Assembly (NCBI RefSeq): GCF_009857505.1
Contig: NZ_WWCP01000031.1
Span: 1-64,000 of the forward strand
Direction: 5' to 3'
Length of the DNA stretch: 64,000 bases
From: Duganella lactea
GTDB taxonomy: Bacteria > Pseudomonadota > Gammaproteobacteria > Burkholderiales > Burkholderiaceae_D
Shown: positions 51,449 through 58,609 of the stretch, piece by piece
How positions within the stretch are numbered: the stretch's first letter is position 1
How the letters are laid out: every line of letters begins with the position of its first letter
The notes under the pieces: generated by a model
Databases searched by the model: none
Told to the model about the DNA's origin: nothing
The model's input: only the letters and a program-made list of their open reading frames with translations
Position numbers and translations under genes: made by a program

Positions 51449-52695
51449 CCCTTCAGGAACATCTCCTGCAGATCATTGAGGAAGCGCTGACCGAGATGGG
51501 TCGGCTTGATGATCTGGTGGTCGCGGTAGAGCAGCCCCTTGGCCTCCGCCGCGTTGAGCTGCCGGTCGATGGCGTTGATGCTCATGCCGGTGCGCTCGCT
51601 GAACAGGTTGGGATCGAAACCGCCGTGCAGGCGCAGCGTATTGAGCATGAACTCGAAGCCCATGTCGTCGCGCTGGATTTCATACTCTTCCTGCACCGGC
51701 GTGCCGCGCGCCACCTGCTCCATGTAGGCCTTCGGCTGCTTGTAGCGCGCCTGGCGCAGGATGCGGTGCGGGAACGACAGCTTGGAGTGCGCGCCCGCGC
51801 CGATGCCGAGGTAGTCGCCGAACTCCCAGTAATTGAGGTTGTGGCGCGCGCGCTTGCCGGGCTTCGCATACGCCGAAATCTCGTACTGCTGGTAGCCGTT
51901 GGCGGCGGTCAGCGCGGCGATCATGTCCTGCATGTCGGCGCTGGCGTCGTCGTCCGGCAGCGCCGGCGGATACTTGGCGAACAGCGTGTTCGGCTCCATC
52001 GTCAGATGGTACAGCGACAGGTGCGGCGGATTGAACGACATCGCCGTCTCCACATCCAAGCGCGCCTCTTCCAGTGTCTGCGACGGCAGCGCGTACATCA
52101 GGTCCAGATTGAAGTTGTCAAAGTTGGCGACGGCGATGTCCACCGCGCGTTTCGCTTCGTTGTCATCATGGATGCGGCCCAGCGCCTTCAGGTGGCGCGC
52201 ATTGAAACTCTGGATGCCGATCGACAGCCGGTTGACGCCACTGGCGCGATAGGACTTGAACTTCTCCGCCTCGAAGGTGCCGGGATTGGCTTCCATCGTG
52301 ATCTCGCAGTCGCTGTCCAGCGGCAGCAGGGTGCGCACGTCGGACAGCAAGCGGTCCAGGCCCGCCGCCGACATCAGGCTGGGCGTGCCGCCGCCGATAA
52401 AGATCGTGCAAATCTTGCGGCCCCAGATTAGCGGCAAGGCCTGTTCCAGATCAGCGCGCAGCGCGTCCAGGTATTCCTGCTCCGGGAAGGCGCCGCCCTC
52501 CTTCGCTTCATGCGAGTTGAAATCGCAGTACGGGCATTTGCGCACGCACCACGGGAAGTGTATGTACAACGACAGCGGCGGCAGCGCCGTCAGATTCAAC
52601 GCGCCGCCCTGCAGATACTTGGCGGCGACGCCGGATGCCTCGCTGATGTCGCGCGCTGGCTTGCTGCTGGCGCCGACGATTTTAATCGGGATCAT
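51445..52695 (-). CDS. hemW: HemW, radical SAM heme chaperone-like protein
   Basis: A 416-residue radical SAM protein of the HemN/HemW family. LYIHFPWCVRKCPYCDFNSH has the CxxxCxxC cluster motif followed by Phe, as in HemW rather than true HemN. IFIGGGTPSLM and MEANPGTFE follow; a HemN C-terminal domain ends the protein. HemW moves heme to respiratory enzymes. The ATG overlaps the rdgB stop by 4 bases, giving an rdgB-hemW operon. Confidence 0.93.
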   Translation of the reverse strand: MIPIKIVGASSKPARDISEASGVAAKYLQGGALNLTALPPLSLYIHFPWCVRKCPYCDFNSHEAKEGGAFPEQEYLDALRADLEQALPLIWGRKICTIFIGGGTPSLMSAAGLDRLLSDVRTLLPLDSDCEITMEANPGTFEAEKFKSYRASGVNRLSIGIQSFNARHLKALGRIHDDNEAKRAVDIAVANFDNFNLDLMYALPSQTLEEARLDVETAMSFNPPHLSLYHLTMEPNTLFAKYPPALPDDDASADMQDMIAALTAANGYQQYEISAYAKPGKRARHNLNYWEFGDYLGIGAGAHSKLSFPHRILRQARYKQPKAYMEQVARGTPVQEEYEIQRDDMGFEFMLNTLRLHGGFDPNLFSERTGMSINAIDRQLNAAEAKGLLYRDHQIIKPTHLGQRFLNDLQEMFLKG

Positions 52696-53276
52696 TTCAG
52701 TTTCTCTACCAATGCGCGCAGCGCCTGGCCGCGATGCGACAAGGCGTTTTTCTGTTGCGGCGCCAGCTCGGCGGCGCACTTGCCCAGCGCTGGGATGAAG
52801 AAGTAGGGATCGTAGCCAAAACCGCCCTCGCCGCGCGGCGTGTCGACCATGACGCCGTTCCAGCGGCCATCGGCGATGATCGGCTGCGGATCGTCGGCGT
52901 GACGCACGAACACCAGCACGCAGTAGTAGTAGGCCGACTTGTCGTCGTGCCTGGCCAGTTCGGCGATCATTTTCTCGTTGTTGCGGGCGTCCGATTTCGG
53001 CTCGCCGGCAAAGCGCGCAGAATACACGCCGGGCGCGCCGCCCAGCGCATTCACGCACACGCCGGAATCGTCGGCCAGCGCCGGCAGGCCGGTGATGCGC
53101 GAGGCGTGACGCGCCTTTTGCAGTGCGTTTTCGACAAACGTGTGAAAAGGTTCATCCGCTTCCGGGACGTTGTATTCGCCCTGGGCGTGGACGGCGAAGC
53201 CCACGGTGGACAGCAGTTCGTTGAACTCTTTCAGTTTGCCCTGGTTGTTGGAGGCAAGGATCAGGCGTTGGCTCAT
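52692..53276 (-). CDS. rdgB: RdgB/HAM1 non-canonical purine NTP pyrophosphatase
   Basis: A 194-residue RdgB removing dITP/XTP from the nucleotide pool. Blocks are RLILASNNQGKLKEFNELL, FVENALQKARHASRITGLPA, LADDSGVCVNALGGAPGVYS and the C-terminal SHRGQALRAL, all typical. It overlaps hemW by 4 bases. Related genomes usually have rph directly upstream; here a periplasmic binding protein gene stands between. Confidence 0.96.
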   Translation of the reverse strand: MSQRLILASNNQGKLKEFNELLSTVGFAVHAQGEYNVPEADEPFHTFVENALQKARHASRITGLPALADDSGVCVNALGGAPGVYSARFAGEPKSDARNNEKMIAELARHDDKSAYYYCVLVFVRHADDPQPIIADGRWNGVMVDTPRGEGGFGYDPYFFIPALGKCAAELAPQQKNALSHRGQALRALVEKLK

Positions 53277-53328
53277 GATGGATCGGCTACGTAAAGCAAG
53301 GAAGCCGACATTGTACCCCTTGCCGCCG

Positions 53329-54399
53329 CTACTTCGCCTGGTCGCCGCGGATCTGCCAGATCCGCCGGTAAGCCTGCCGGTACGGGATATCGGCCTCGAT
53401 ATCGGCGCCGCGCGGCGCCGCCAGAAAAGCCTGCGTCACCATGATGGGCTCACTCACGTAGCCGCTCGGCGGATGGCCGGCGAAGGCGCGGTTGAATTCG
53501 TCGGCGATCTGCCAGCCCTGCTGGCTGGCCGGTTCCGCCACGGTGGCCATCTGCTGCGACATGCCGGAGCCGATGCGGCTGATCGCCACCGCCGAGCCGT
53601 CGCCGGCGGCGACATTGCGGATATCGGCGCGCCGCTGCGACACCAGCGCGACATTCATCGCATCGAAATAGGCGTCGTTGATGGCCAGGTTATGCGTCCA
53701 GGCCCTGCCGTGCTGGCGATTCAGGCGGGCGACGGCATCCGGCACGCTGGCGCGCGCCTGCTCGATGCGGATATTCTCTATCGCCAGCAGCTTGCAGTGC
53801 GCGCAGCGGGCGATGATCTGCGCCATGCGCCCCGCCTTGACGTTCGCGATGGGAAAACGGTCATCGTTAAAGATCACCACGCCGACCGGCCCGGTGGCGC
53901 TGTTGATCACGAATTCGGCGGCGATCCGCGCCACTTCCTCCGGCGCGGTGCTGACATTGGTGAACAGTGGCCGGGCCGGTCCCGGCAAGGCGGCGGCGTG
54001 CCAGCCCACCAGCACCACGCCGGCCTGCCTGGCCTGTGGCAGCTCGGGCGCCAGGATGTCGGTATCGAAGCCGCCGATGACGATGCCGTCGATCCGCTGG
54101 GCGACGGCGCCGCGGAAGGCGGCGCGGATCAGGTTATGGTCGCCGTGGCCATCCACCAGTTCCAGTTGCCAGCCTAGTTCCCTGGCGGCGGTGAACAGGC
54201 CGCGATAGGCGGCGGTGATGCCGCCATTGCGTAAATCGTAGGAGATGAAGGTGATGCGCTTGTCGCGCTGCGCGGCCGGTCCGGCGACCGGGCCGGTCCA
54301 GGGCGCGGCGACGGCGGCCTGCCAGCAGGCTAAAGCCGACAGCAACGCCACGCCCGCAAGGCATCGCGTCGCCAGTTTGCCGATGTGGGATACCTTCAT
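53329..54399 (-). CDS. Periplasmic sugar-binding-type substrate-binding protein (orphan)
   Basis: A 356-residue exported protein (signal peptide residues 1-31, ending AAVAA) of the type 1 periplasmic binding fold: KRITFISYDLRNGGITAAYR, IDGIVIGGFDTDIL, GVVLVGWHA, AGDGSAVAISRIGSG and a hinge region follow the ribose-binding-protein pattern. No ABC permease or ATPase is nearby, so it may serve a distant transporter or a sensory kinase. It splits the usual rph-rdgB-hemW order, which suggests later insertion. Confidence 0.8.
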   Translation of the reverse strand: MKVSHIGKLATRCLAGVALLSALACWQAAVAAPWTGPVAGPAAQRDKRITFISYDLRNGGITAAYRGLFTAARELGWQLELVDGHGDHNLIRAAFRGAVAQRIDGIVIGGFDTDILAPELPQARQAGVVLVGWHAAALPGPARPLFTNVSTAPEEVARIAAEFVINSATGPVGVVIFNDDRFPIANVKAGRMAQIIARCAHCKLLAIENIRIEQARASVPDAVARLNRQHGRAWTHNLAINDAYFDAMNVALVSQRRADIRNVAAGDGSAVAISRIGSGMSQQMATVAEPASQQGWQIADEFNRAFAGHPPSGYVSEPIMVTQAFLAAPRGADIEADIPYRQAYRRIWQIRGDQAK

Positions 54400-54420
54400 G
54401 GACCCTCACCAAAAAAATAT

Positions 54421-55155
54421 CTATGCGCCGATGCCCAGCGCCTGCTTTTGCAGCTTGACCAGATCGGCGATGCCGCCCTGCGCCAGGTCCAGCAAACGGT
54501 TCATGCCGGCGCGGTCGAAGGCGGCGCCTTCGGCGGTGCCCTGCACTTCGATGAAGTGGCCGGCGTCGGTCATCACCACGTTCATGTCGGTGTCGCAGTT
54601 GGAGTCTTCCACGTAGTCCAGGTCCAGCACCGGCATGCCTTGATACACGCCGACCGAGATCGCCGCCACGAAGTGCTTCAGCGGGATCGCCGGGATCGCG
54701 CCACGCGCCACCAGCTTGGAGAAGGCGTCATACGCGGCCACCATGGCGCCGGTGATCGAGGCGGTGCGGGTACCGCCGTCGGCCTGGATCACGTCGCAAT
54801 CAAGATGCAAGGTGCGCTCGCCGAAGGCTTCCAGGTCGAACGCGGCGCGCAGCGAGCGGCCAATCAGGCGCTGGATTTCCTGCGTGCGGCCGGACTGCTT
54901 GCCCTTGGCCGCCTCGCGGTCCATGCGGCTGTGGGTGGAGCGCGGCAGCATGCCGTATTCGGCGGTCAGCCAGCCCTGGCCCTTCCCTTTCAGGAAACCC
55001 GGCACCTTCTCTTCAATGCTGGCGGTGCAGATGACCTTGGTGTCGCCGCATTCAATCAGCACCGAGCCTTCGGCGTGCTTGGTGTAGTCGCGGGTCAGGC
55101 GCAGGGCGCGCAGCGCGTCGACCGGGCGGCGGCTGGGACGGGATACAAAAGTCAT
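54421..55155 (-). CDS. rph: Ribonuclease PH
   Basis: A 244-residue RNase PH, a phosphorolytic 3'-5' exonuclease trimming tRNA ends. RPSRRPVDALRALRLTRDYT, GSVLIECGDTKVICTASIEE, GMLPRSTHSRMDREA, QEIQRLIGRSLRAAFDLEA and LDCDVIQADGGTRTASITGA are all present; length is typical. It begins the minus-strand rph-(binding protein)-rdgB-hemW group. Upstream lies a kinase gene remnant. Confidence 0.96.
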   Translation of the reverse strand: MTFVSRPSRRPVDALRALRLTRDYTKHAEGSVLIECGDTKVICTASIEEKVPGFLKGKGQGWLTAEYGMLPRSTHSRMDREAAKGKQSGRTQEIQRLIGRSLRAAFDLEAFGERTLHLDCDVIQADGGTRTASITGAMVAAYDAFSKLVARGAIPAIPLKHFVAAISVGVYQGMPVLDLDYVEDSNCDTDMNVVMTDAGHFIEVQGTAEGAAFDRAGMNRLLDLAQGGIADLVKLQKQALGIGA

Positions 55156-55286
55156 ACAGTTCCTTATTCATGGGTTGGTGAAGCCGGTGCGGCGCGCACC
55201 AGTTCTTCGTCCGGCAGCATAGACCACAAGCCGGCGGAATACAACGGCGCGGGCCGGGCATGCTGACGATCGCGCGGATGAGAAAT

Positions 55287-55463
55287 TCATCTACTTTCAC
55301 GCCGCCGGCGCGCTGGTTCCGGACCGGCCTTGGCGACCGTGCGCCCCGCTCTGTCATGTGCGAGGCAAACAATACTGAACCCACCGGACGCAATTTTCTT
55401 TACAATGCGATATCCAGCAATTTCCAGACCATCCGGTAGCGAGGCGTTGTTCTGTGGGGCCAT
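55287..55463 (-). pseudogene. Remnant of a serine/threonine protein kinase (N-terminal end)
   Basis: Only about 58 residues remain: a start MAPQNNASLPDGLEIAGYRI followed by VKKIASGGFSIVCLAHD, which matches the glycine-rich ATP loop of Hanks-type kinases (G-x-G-x-F-S/G-x-V-Y-L-A-x-D). The frame then turns into an Arg-rich tail and stops; the catalytic Lys, HRD and DFG regions are gone. Related genomes, as I recall, carry a kinase and PP2C phosphatase pair between rph and yicC. Here about 130 bases separate the remnant from rph, so the rest has been deleted. Confidence 0.6.
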
Positions 55464-55536
55464 CAGGTTCCTCGCTTCGACCACTTGATTGTGTTGATAA
55501 ATCACTGTTTTGTAAAGATTAAATCGGGGATATCCA

Positions 55537-56442
55537 TTGAGCATTTCCAGCATGACGGGCTACGCTGTCGCCACAAGTGAGAGTGCGGCGGGAACACTGA
55601 CGATCGAAATCAAAAGCGTCAACTCGCGGTTTTTAGACTTGCAGTTCCGAATAAACGACGATTTGCGCGCGCTTGAACCCGATTTACGCTCGGCGATCAT
55701 GGCCGCCATCACCCGCGGCAAGGTGGAGCTGCGGCTCAGCTTCGGGCGCAAGGCCGCCACCGCCGGCACGCAGGCGCTGAATCTGCCTTTGCTGACCGAG
55801 CTGCAACGCCTGCAGGGCGAAGTCGGCGGCCTGTTCCCCGGGGTGCAAACGATGTCCGTGGCGGAATTGCTGCGCTGGCCCGGCGTGATCGAAGAGGCGC
55901 AGATCGGCCAGGAATCGCTGCAGGCGGATGTGGCCGCCCTCGCCGCGCGCACCATCGCGGCCTTTGTCACCAGCCGTCAGCGCGAAGGCGCGGCGCTGGA
56001 AGCGATGCTGATGTCGCGCATCGAGGCGATGGAAGGCATCGTCAAGCGCATCACGCCGCTGATTCCGCAGGTGGTGGCGGCGTTCCAGCAGAAGGCCATC
56101 GAGCGCATGCAGGATGCGCTGGGGCTGGCGTGCCAGGGATCGAATTCGGCGCTGTCGCGTCAGGACGCGCTGGAGCGCATCCGCCAGGAAGTGATCCTGT
56201 ACGGCATCCGCATCGACGTGGCCGAGGAGCTGGGCCGGCTGTCGGCGCATCTGACCGAAACCCGTCACATCCTGAAGAAAGGCGGCCAGGTCGGCAAACG
56301 CCTGGACTTCATGATGCAGGAGCTGAACCGCGAAGCCAACACGCTGGGCGCCAAGGCCTCGGTCAAGGAACTGGCCGACGCCTCGATGGAGCTGAAACTG
56401 CTGATCGAGCAAATGCGCGAGCAGGTGCAGAACCTGGAATAA
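55537..56442 (+). CDS. yicC: YicC/YloC-family endoribonuclease
   Basis: A 301-residue YicC protein beginning SISSMTGYAVATSE (the family start S-M-T-G-Y/F), with KSVNSRFLDLQFRINDDLRA and C-terminal GKRLDFMMQELNREANTLGA. YicC-type proteins are endoribonucleases acting in stationary phase and on small RNAs. The start is TTG, with GGGGA 6 bases upstream, since the conserved N-terminus leaves no room for an ATG start. A strong terminator follows, separating it from gmk. Confidence 0.93.
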   Translation: MSISSMTGYAVATSESAAGTLTIEIKSVNSRFLDLQFRINDDLRALEPDLRSAIMAAITRGKVELRLSFGRKAATAGTQALNLPLLTELQRLQGEVGGLFPGVQTMSVAELLRWPGVIEEAQIGQESLQADVAALAARTIAAFVTSRQREGAALEAMLMSRIEAMEGIVKRITPLIPQVVAAFQQKAIERMQDALGLACQGSNSALSRQDALERIRQEVILYGIRIDVAEELGRLSAHLTETRHILKKGGQVGKRLDFMMQELNREANTLGAKASVKELADASMELKLLIEQMREQVQNLE

Positions 56443-56445
56443 TCA

Positions 56446-56469
56446 AAAGGAGCCGCGGCTCCTTTTTTT
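56446..56469 (+). terminator. Intrinsic terminator of yicC
   Basis: AAAAGGAGCC-GCGGCTCCTTTTTTT has GGAGCCGCGGCTCC as a tight stem followed by seven T residues, 4 bases after the yicC stop. The A-run on the other side also makes it usable for the convergent monooxygenase gene. Confidence 0.88.
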
Positions 56470-56494
56470 ACGTCCGGATTATCCGGGTCCGTGC

Positions 56495-56782
56495 TTACAA
56501 GACCTGATTGAGCTTGAGGATCTGCAGGTCGGCCTTGCCGCCGATGCGGTCGACCAGTTGCTGGAAGTGCGGCGTGGCTTCGTGTTCGGCCAGCGCGGCT
56601 TCGTCGCGCCAGGCTTCGAGCATGATGAAGCTGGCGTGGTTGCCCAGATCGATGTGCAGGTCGTAGCGGATGCAGCCGGCCTCGGCGCGACTGGGTGGCA
56701 CGACCTGTTGCAGCGCCTCGCGCACCAGCACTTCGTAGCCCTCTTGGGCCGTGATGGTGGCGACGATGATCAGCTCTTTCAT
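56495..56782 (-). CDS. Antibiotic biosynthesis monooxygenase (YgiN-like quinol monooxygenase)
   Basis: A 95-residue ABM-fold protein: ELIIVATITAQEGYEVLVRE, SRAEAGCIRYDLHIDLGNHA, FIMLEAWRDEAALAEHEATP and FQQLVDRI are the standard blocks of putative quinol monooxygenases. Small ABM proteins oxidise quinols or heme-like compounds without cofactors; substrate unknown. It lies between yicC and the DUF72 pseudogene on the opposite strand. Confidence 0.88.
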   Translation of the reverse strand: MKELIIVATITAQEGYEVLVREALQQVVPPSRAEAGCIRYDLHIDLGNHASFIMLEAWRDEAALAEHEATPHFQQLVDRIGGKADLQILKLNQVL

Positions 56783-56830
56783 GGTATATCCCGTGGTCGG
56801 CTAAAACCCCATACTATCAGGAGACGGATC

Positions 56831-57574
56831 ATGGCGCAGATCAGGGCGGGCATCGGCGGCTGGGACTTCGCGCCGTGGCGGCAGAGCTTCTACCCGCCCG
56901 GCCTGCCGCTCAAACAGCAGCTGGACTACGCCAGCCGGCAGCTGACCAGCATCAAAATCAACGGCACCTTCTACCGCACCGCCAAGCCCTAACACTACGC
57001 CAGCTGGGCCGAGAAAACGCCGGACGATTTCGTCTTCTCGGTCAAGGCCACGCGCTACGCCACCCACCGCAAGGTGCTGGCCGAGGCCGGCGAATCGATC
57101 GCGCGCTTCATGGACAGCGGCCTAACCGAGCTGGGCGACAAACTCGGCCCCATGCTGTGGCAGCTGGCCGCCACCAAACAGTTCGATCCGGACGACATCG
57201 CCGCCTTCTTCAAGCTGCTGTCGGCCAGGCTCGGCAAGCGCACCTTGCGGCACGTGCTGGAGCCACGCCACGACAGCTTTCTGTGCGACGAGTACCTCCA
57301 GCTGGCCCGCAAGCACCAGGTCGCCACCGTCATCACCGACTCGCCCAAATTCCCCCACTTCGACCGGATCACCGGCGACTTCGTCTACCTCCGTCTGATG
57401 GACGCGCGCGGCGACATCGACACCGGCTACACCAGGCCGGCCTTGAAGCAATGGCTGAAGCAGGCACAGGCCTGGCAGGCCGAGGCGCAGTCCGGCCAGG
57501 TCTACGTCTACTTCATCAACGGCGCCAAGGAGCGGGCGCCGGCGGCGGCGCGGCAGTTCCTGTCTCTGCTGTAA
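56831..57574 (+). pseudogene. DUF72 family protein interrupted by an in-frame stop
   Basis: Without the stop the product would be 247 residues, a normal length for DUF72 (TIM-barrel-like). The first part has IRAGIGGWDFAPWRQSFYPP and INGTFYRTAKP; then TAA at 56990-56992, and the frame continues HYASWAEKTPDDFVFSVKA to the natural end FLSLL. Family members have an ordinary residue here. One C-to-T or G-to-T change from CAA or GAA would create TAA. It is either a recent pseudogene or a sequencing error. DUF72 function is unknown. Confidence 0.8.
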
Positions 57575-57660
57575 ATTGAACCGCTGCCCTTGCTCTTGGT
57601 AAAATACATCTTTGGGCGACGCTCACCGAGTCGTCCGCTGACGTTTTTGAAAGATCCCCC

Positions 57661-58299
57661 ATGAGCTCAAGCAAGGCATTTTCGGGCAGCCTGATCGTCG
57701 TCGCCGCGCCGTCCGGCGCCGGCAAGTCGACGCTGGTCAACGCGCTGCTGGCCCAGGAACCGACCATCAAGCTGTCGATTTCCACCACCACCCGCGCGCC
57801 GCGGCCGGGCGAAACCCACGGCGTGCAGTACTACTTCACCAGCGCCGACGATTTCGTCGCGCGCGCCAAGGACGGCGAGTTCCTGGAGTGGGCCGAGGTG
57901 CACGGCAACTACTACGGCACCTCGCGCCTGATGGTCGAGGAGCAGATGCAAACGGGCACCGACGTGCTGCTGGAAATCGACTGGCAGGGCGCGCGCCAGG
58001 TGAAGAAACTGTTCCCGCAGGCGGCCGGTATTTTCATCCTGCCGCCGTCGATCGCGGCGCTGGAGGAACGCCTGAACAAACGCGCCACCGACGAGCCGCA
58101 CGTGATCACCAAACGGCTGCTGGCGGCGGGCGGCGAAATCGCCCACGCGCCCGAGTTCGAGTATGCTATTATCAACGAAGAATTCGACGTCGCGCTGTCG
58201 GAATTGACCGCGATAGTCCGAGCGGCCCGTTGCCGGTTTGCGCAACAAGCGGCACGCAACGCCTCGCTCTTTGCCCAACTGGGCATCCACGCTGAATAA
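57661..58299 (+). CDS. gmk: Guanylate kinase
   Basis: A 212-residue Gmk phosphorylating GMP to GDP. P-loop APSGAGKSTLVNALL, GMP-binding STTTRAPRPGETHGVQYYF, EWAEVHGNYYGTS, and VLLEIDWQGARQVKKLFP are all typical. It heads the gmk-rpoZ-spoT order seen in many proteobacteria, linking guanine nucleotide supply with (p)ppGpp metabolism. rpoZ starts 25 bases later. Confidence 0.96.
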   Translation: MSSSKAFSGSLIVVAAPSGAGKSTLVNALLAQEPTIKLSISTTTRAPRPGETHGVQYYFTSADDFVARAKDGEFLEWAEVHGNYYGTSRLMVEEQMQTGTDVLLEIDWQGARQVKKLFPQAAGIFILPPSIAALEERLNKRATDEPHVITKRLLAAGGEIAHAPEFEYAIINEEFDVALSELTAIVRAARCRFAQQAARNASLFAQLGIHAE

Positions 58300-58324
58300 A
58301 TACACAAGATTTTAGGAGTTTTAG

Positions 58325-58528
58325 ATGGCCCGCATTACGATTGAAGATTGTCTGAAAAACGTACCGAACCGTTTCCAGCTGACCCTGGCCGCGACCTACC
58401 GCGCCCGCCAACTGCTGCAAGGCCACACCCCGAAGGTCGAAGCCAAGGACAAGCCCACCGTCGTCGCCCTGCGTGAAATCGCCGCCGGCAAGGTCGGTCT
58501 GGAAATGTTGAAGAAAGTCCCAATGTAA
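58325..58528 (+). CDS. rpoZ: RNA polymerase omega subunit
   Basis: A 67-residue omega subunit: MARITIEDCLKNVPNRFQLT, then RARQLLQGHTP and KPTVVALREIAAGKVG match RpoZ throughout. It helps assemble RNA polymerase and forms part of the (p)ppGpp binding site. TAGGAG lies 8 bases before the ATG. It is between gmk and spoT, probably one operon. Confidence 0.96.
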   Translation: MARITIEDCLKNVPNRFQLTLAATYRARQLLQGHTPKVEAKDKPTVVALREIAAGKVGLEMLKKVPM

Positions 58529-58609
58529 GTTGGGCTGCGTTCCCCTCGGTGTGAATGTGGTATGTTTTAGCAGCAACGCGACATTCTCCTCTAGACGGAA
58601 CGCACACGT

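Noticed and set aside
55052..55393. 113-codon open frame between the kinase remnant and rph
   Set aside because: It overlaps the start of rph out of frame and shows no kinase or phosphatase motif, so it is not evidence for the missing pair.
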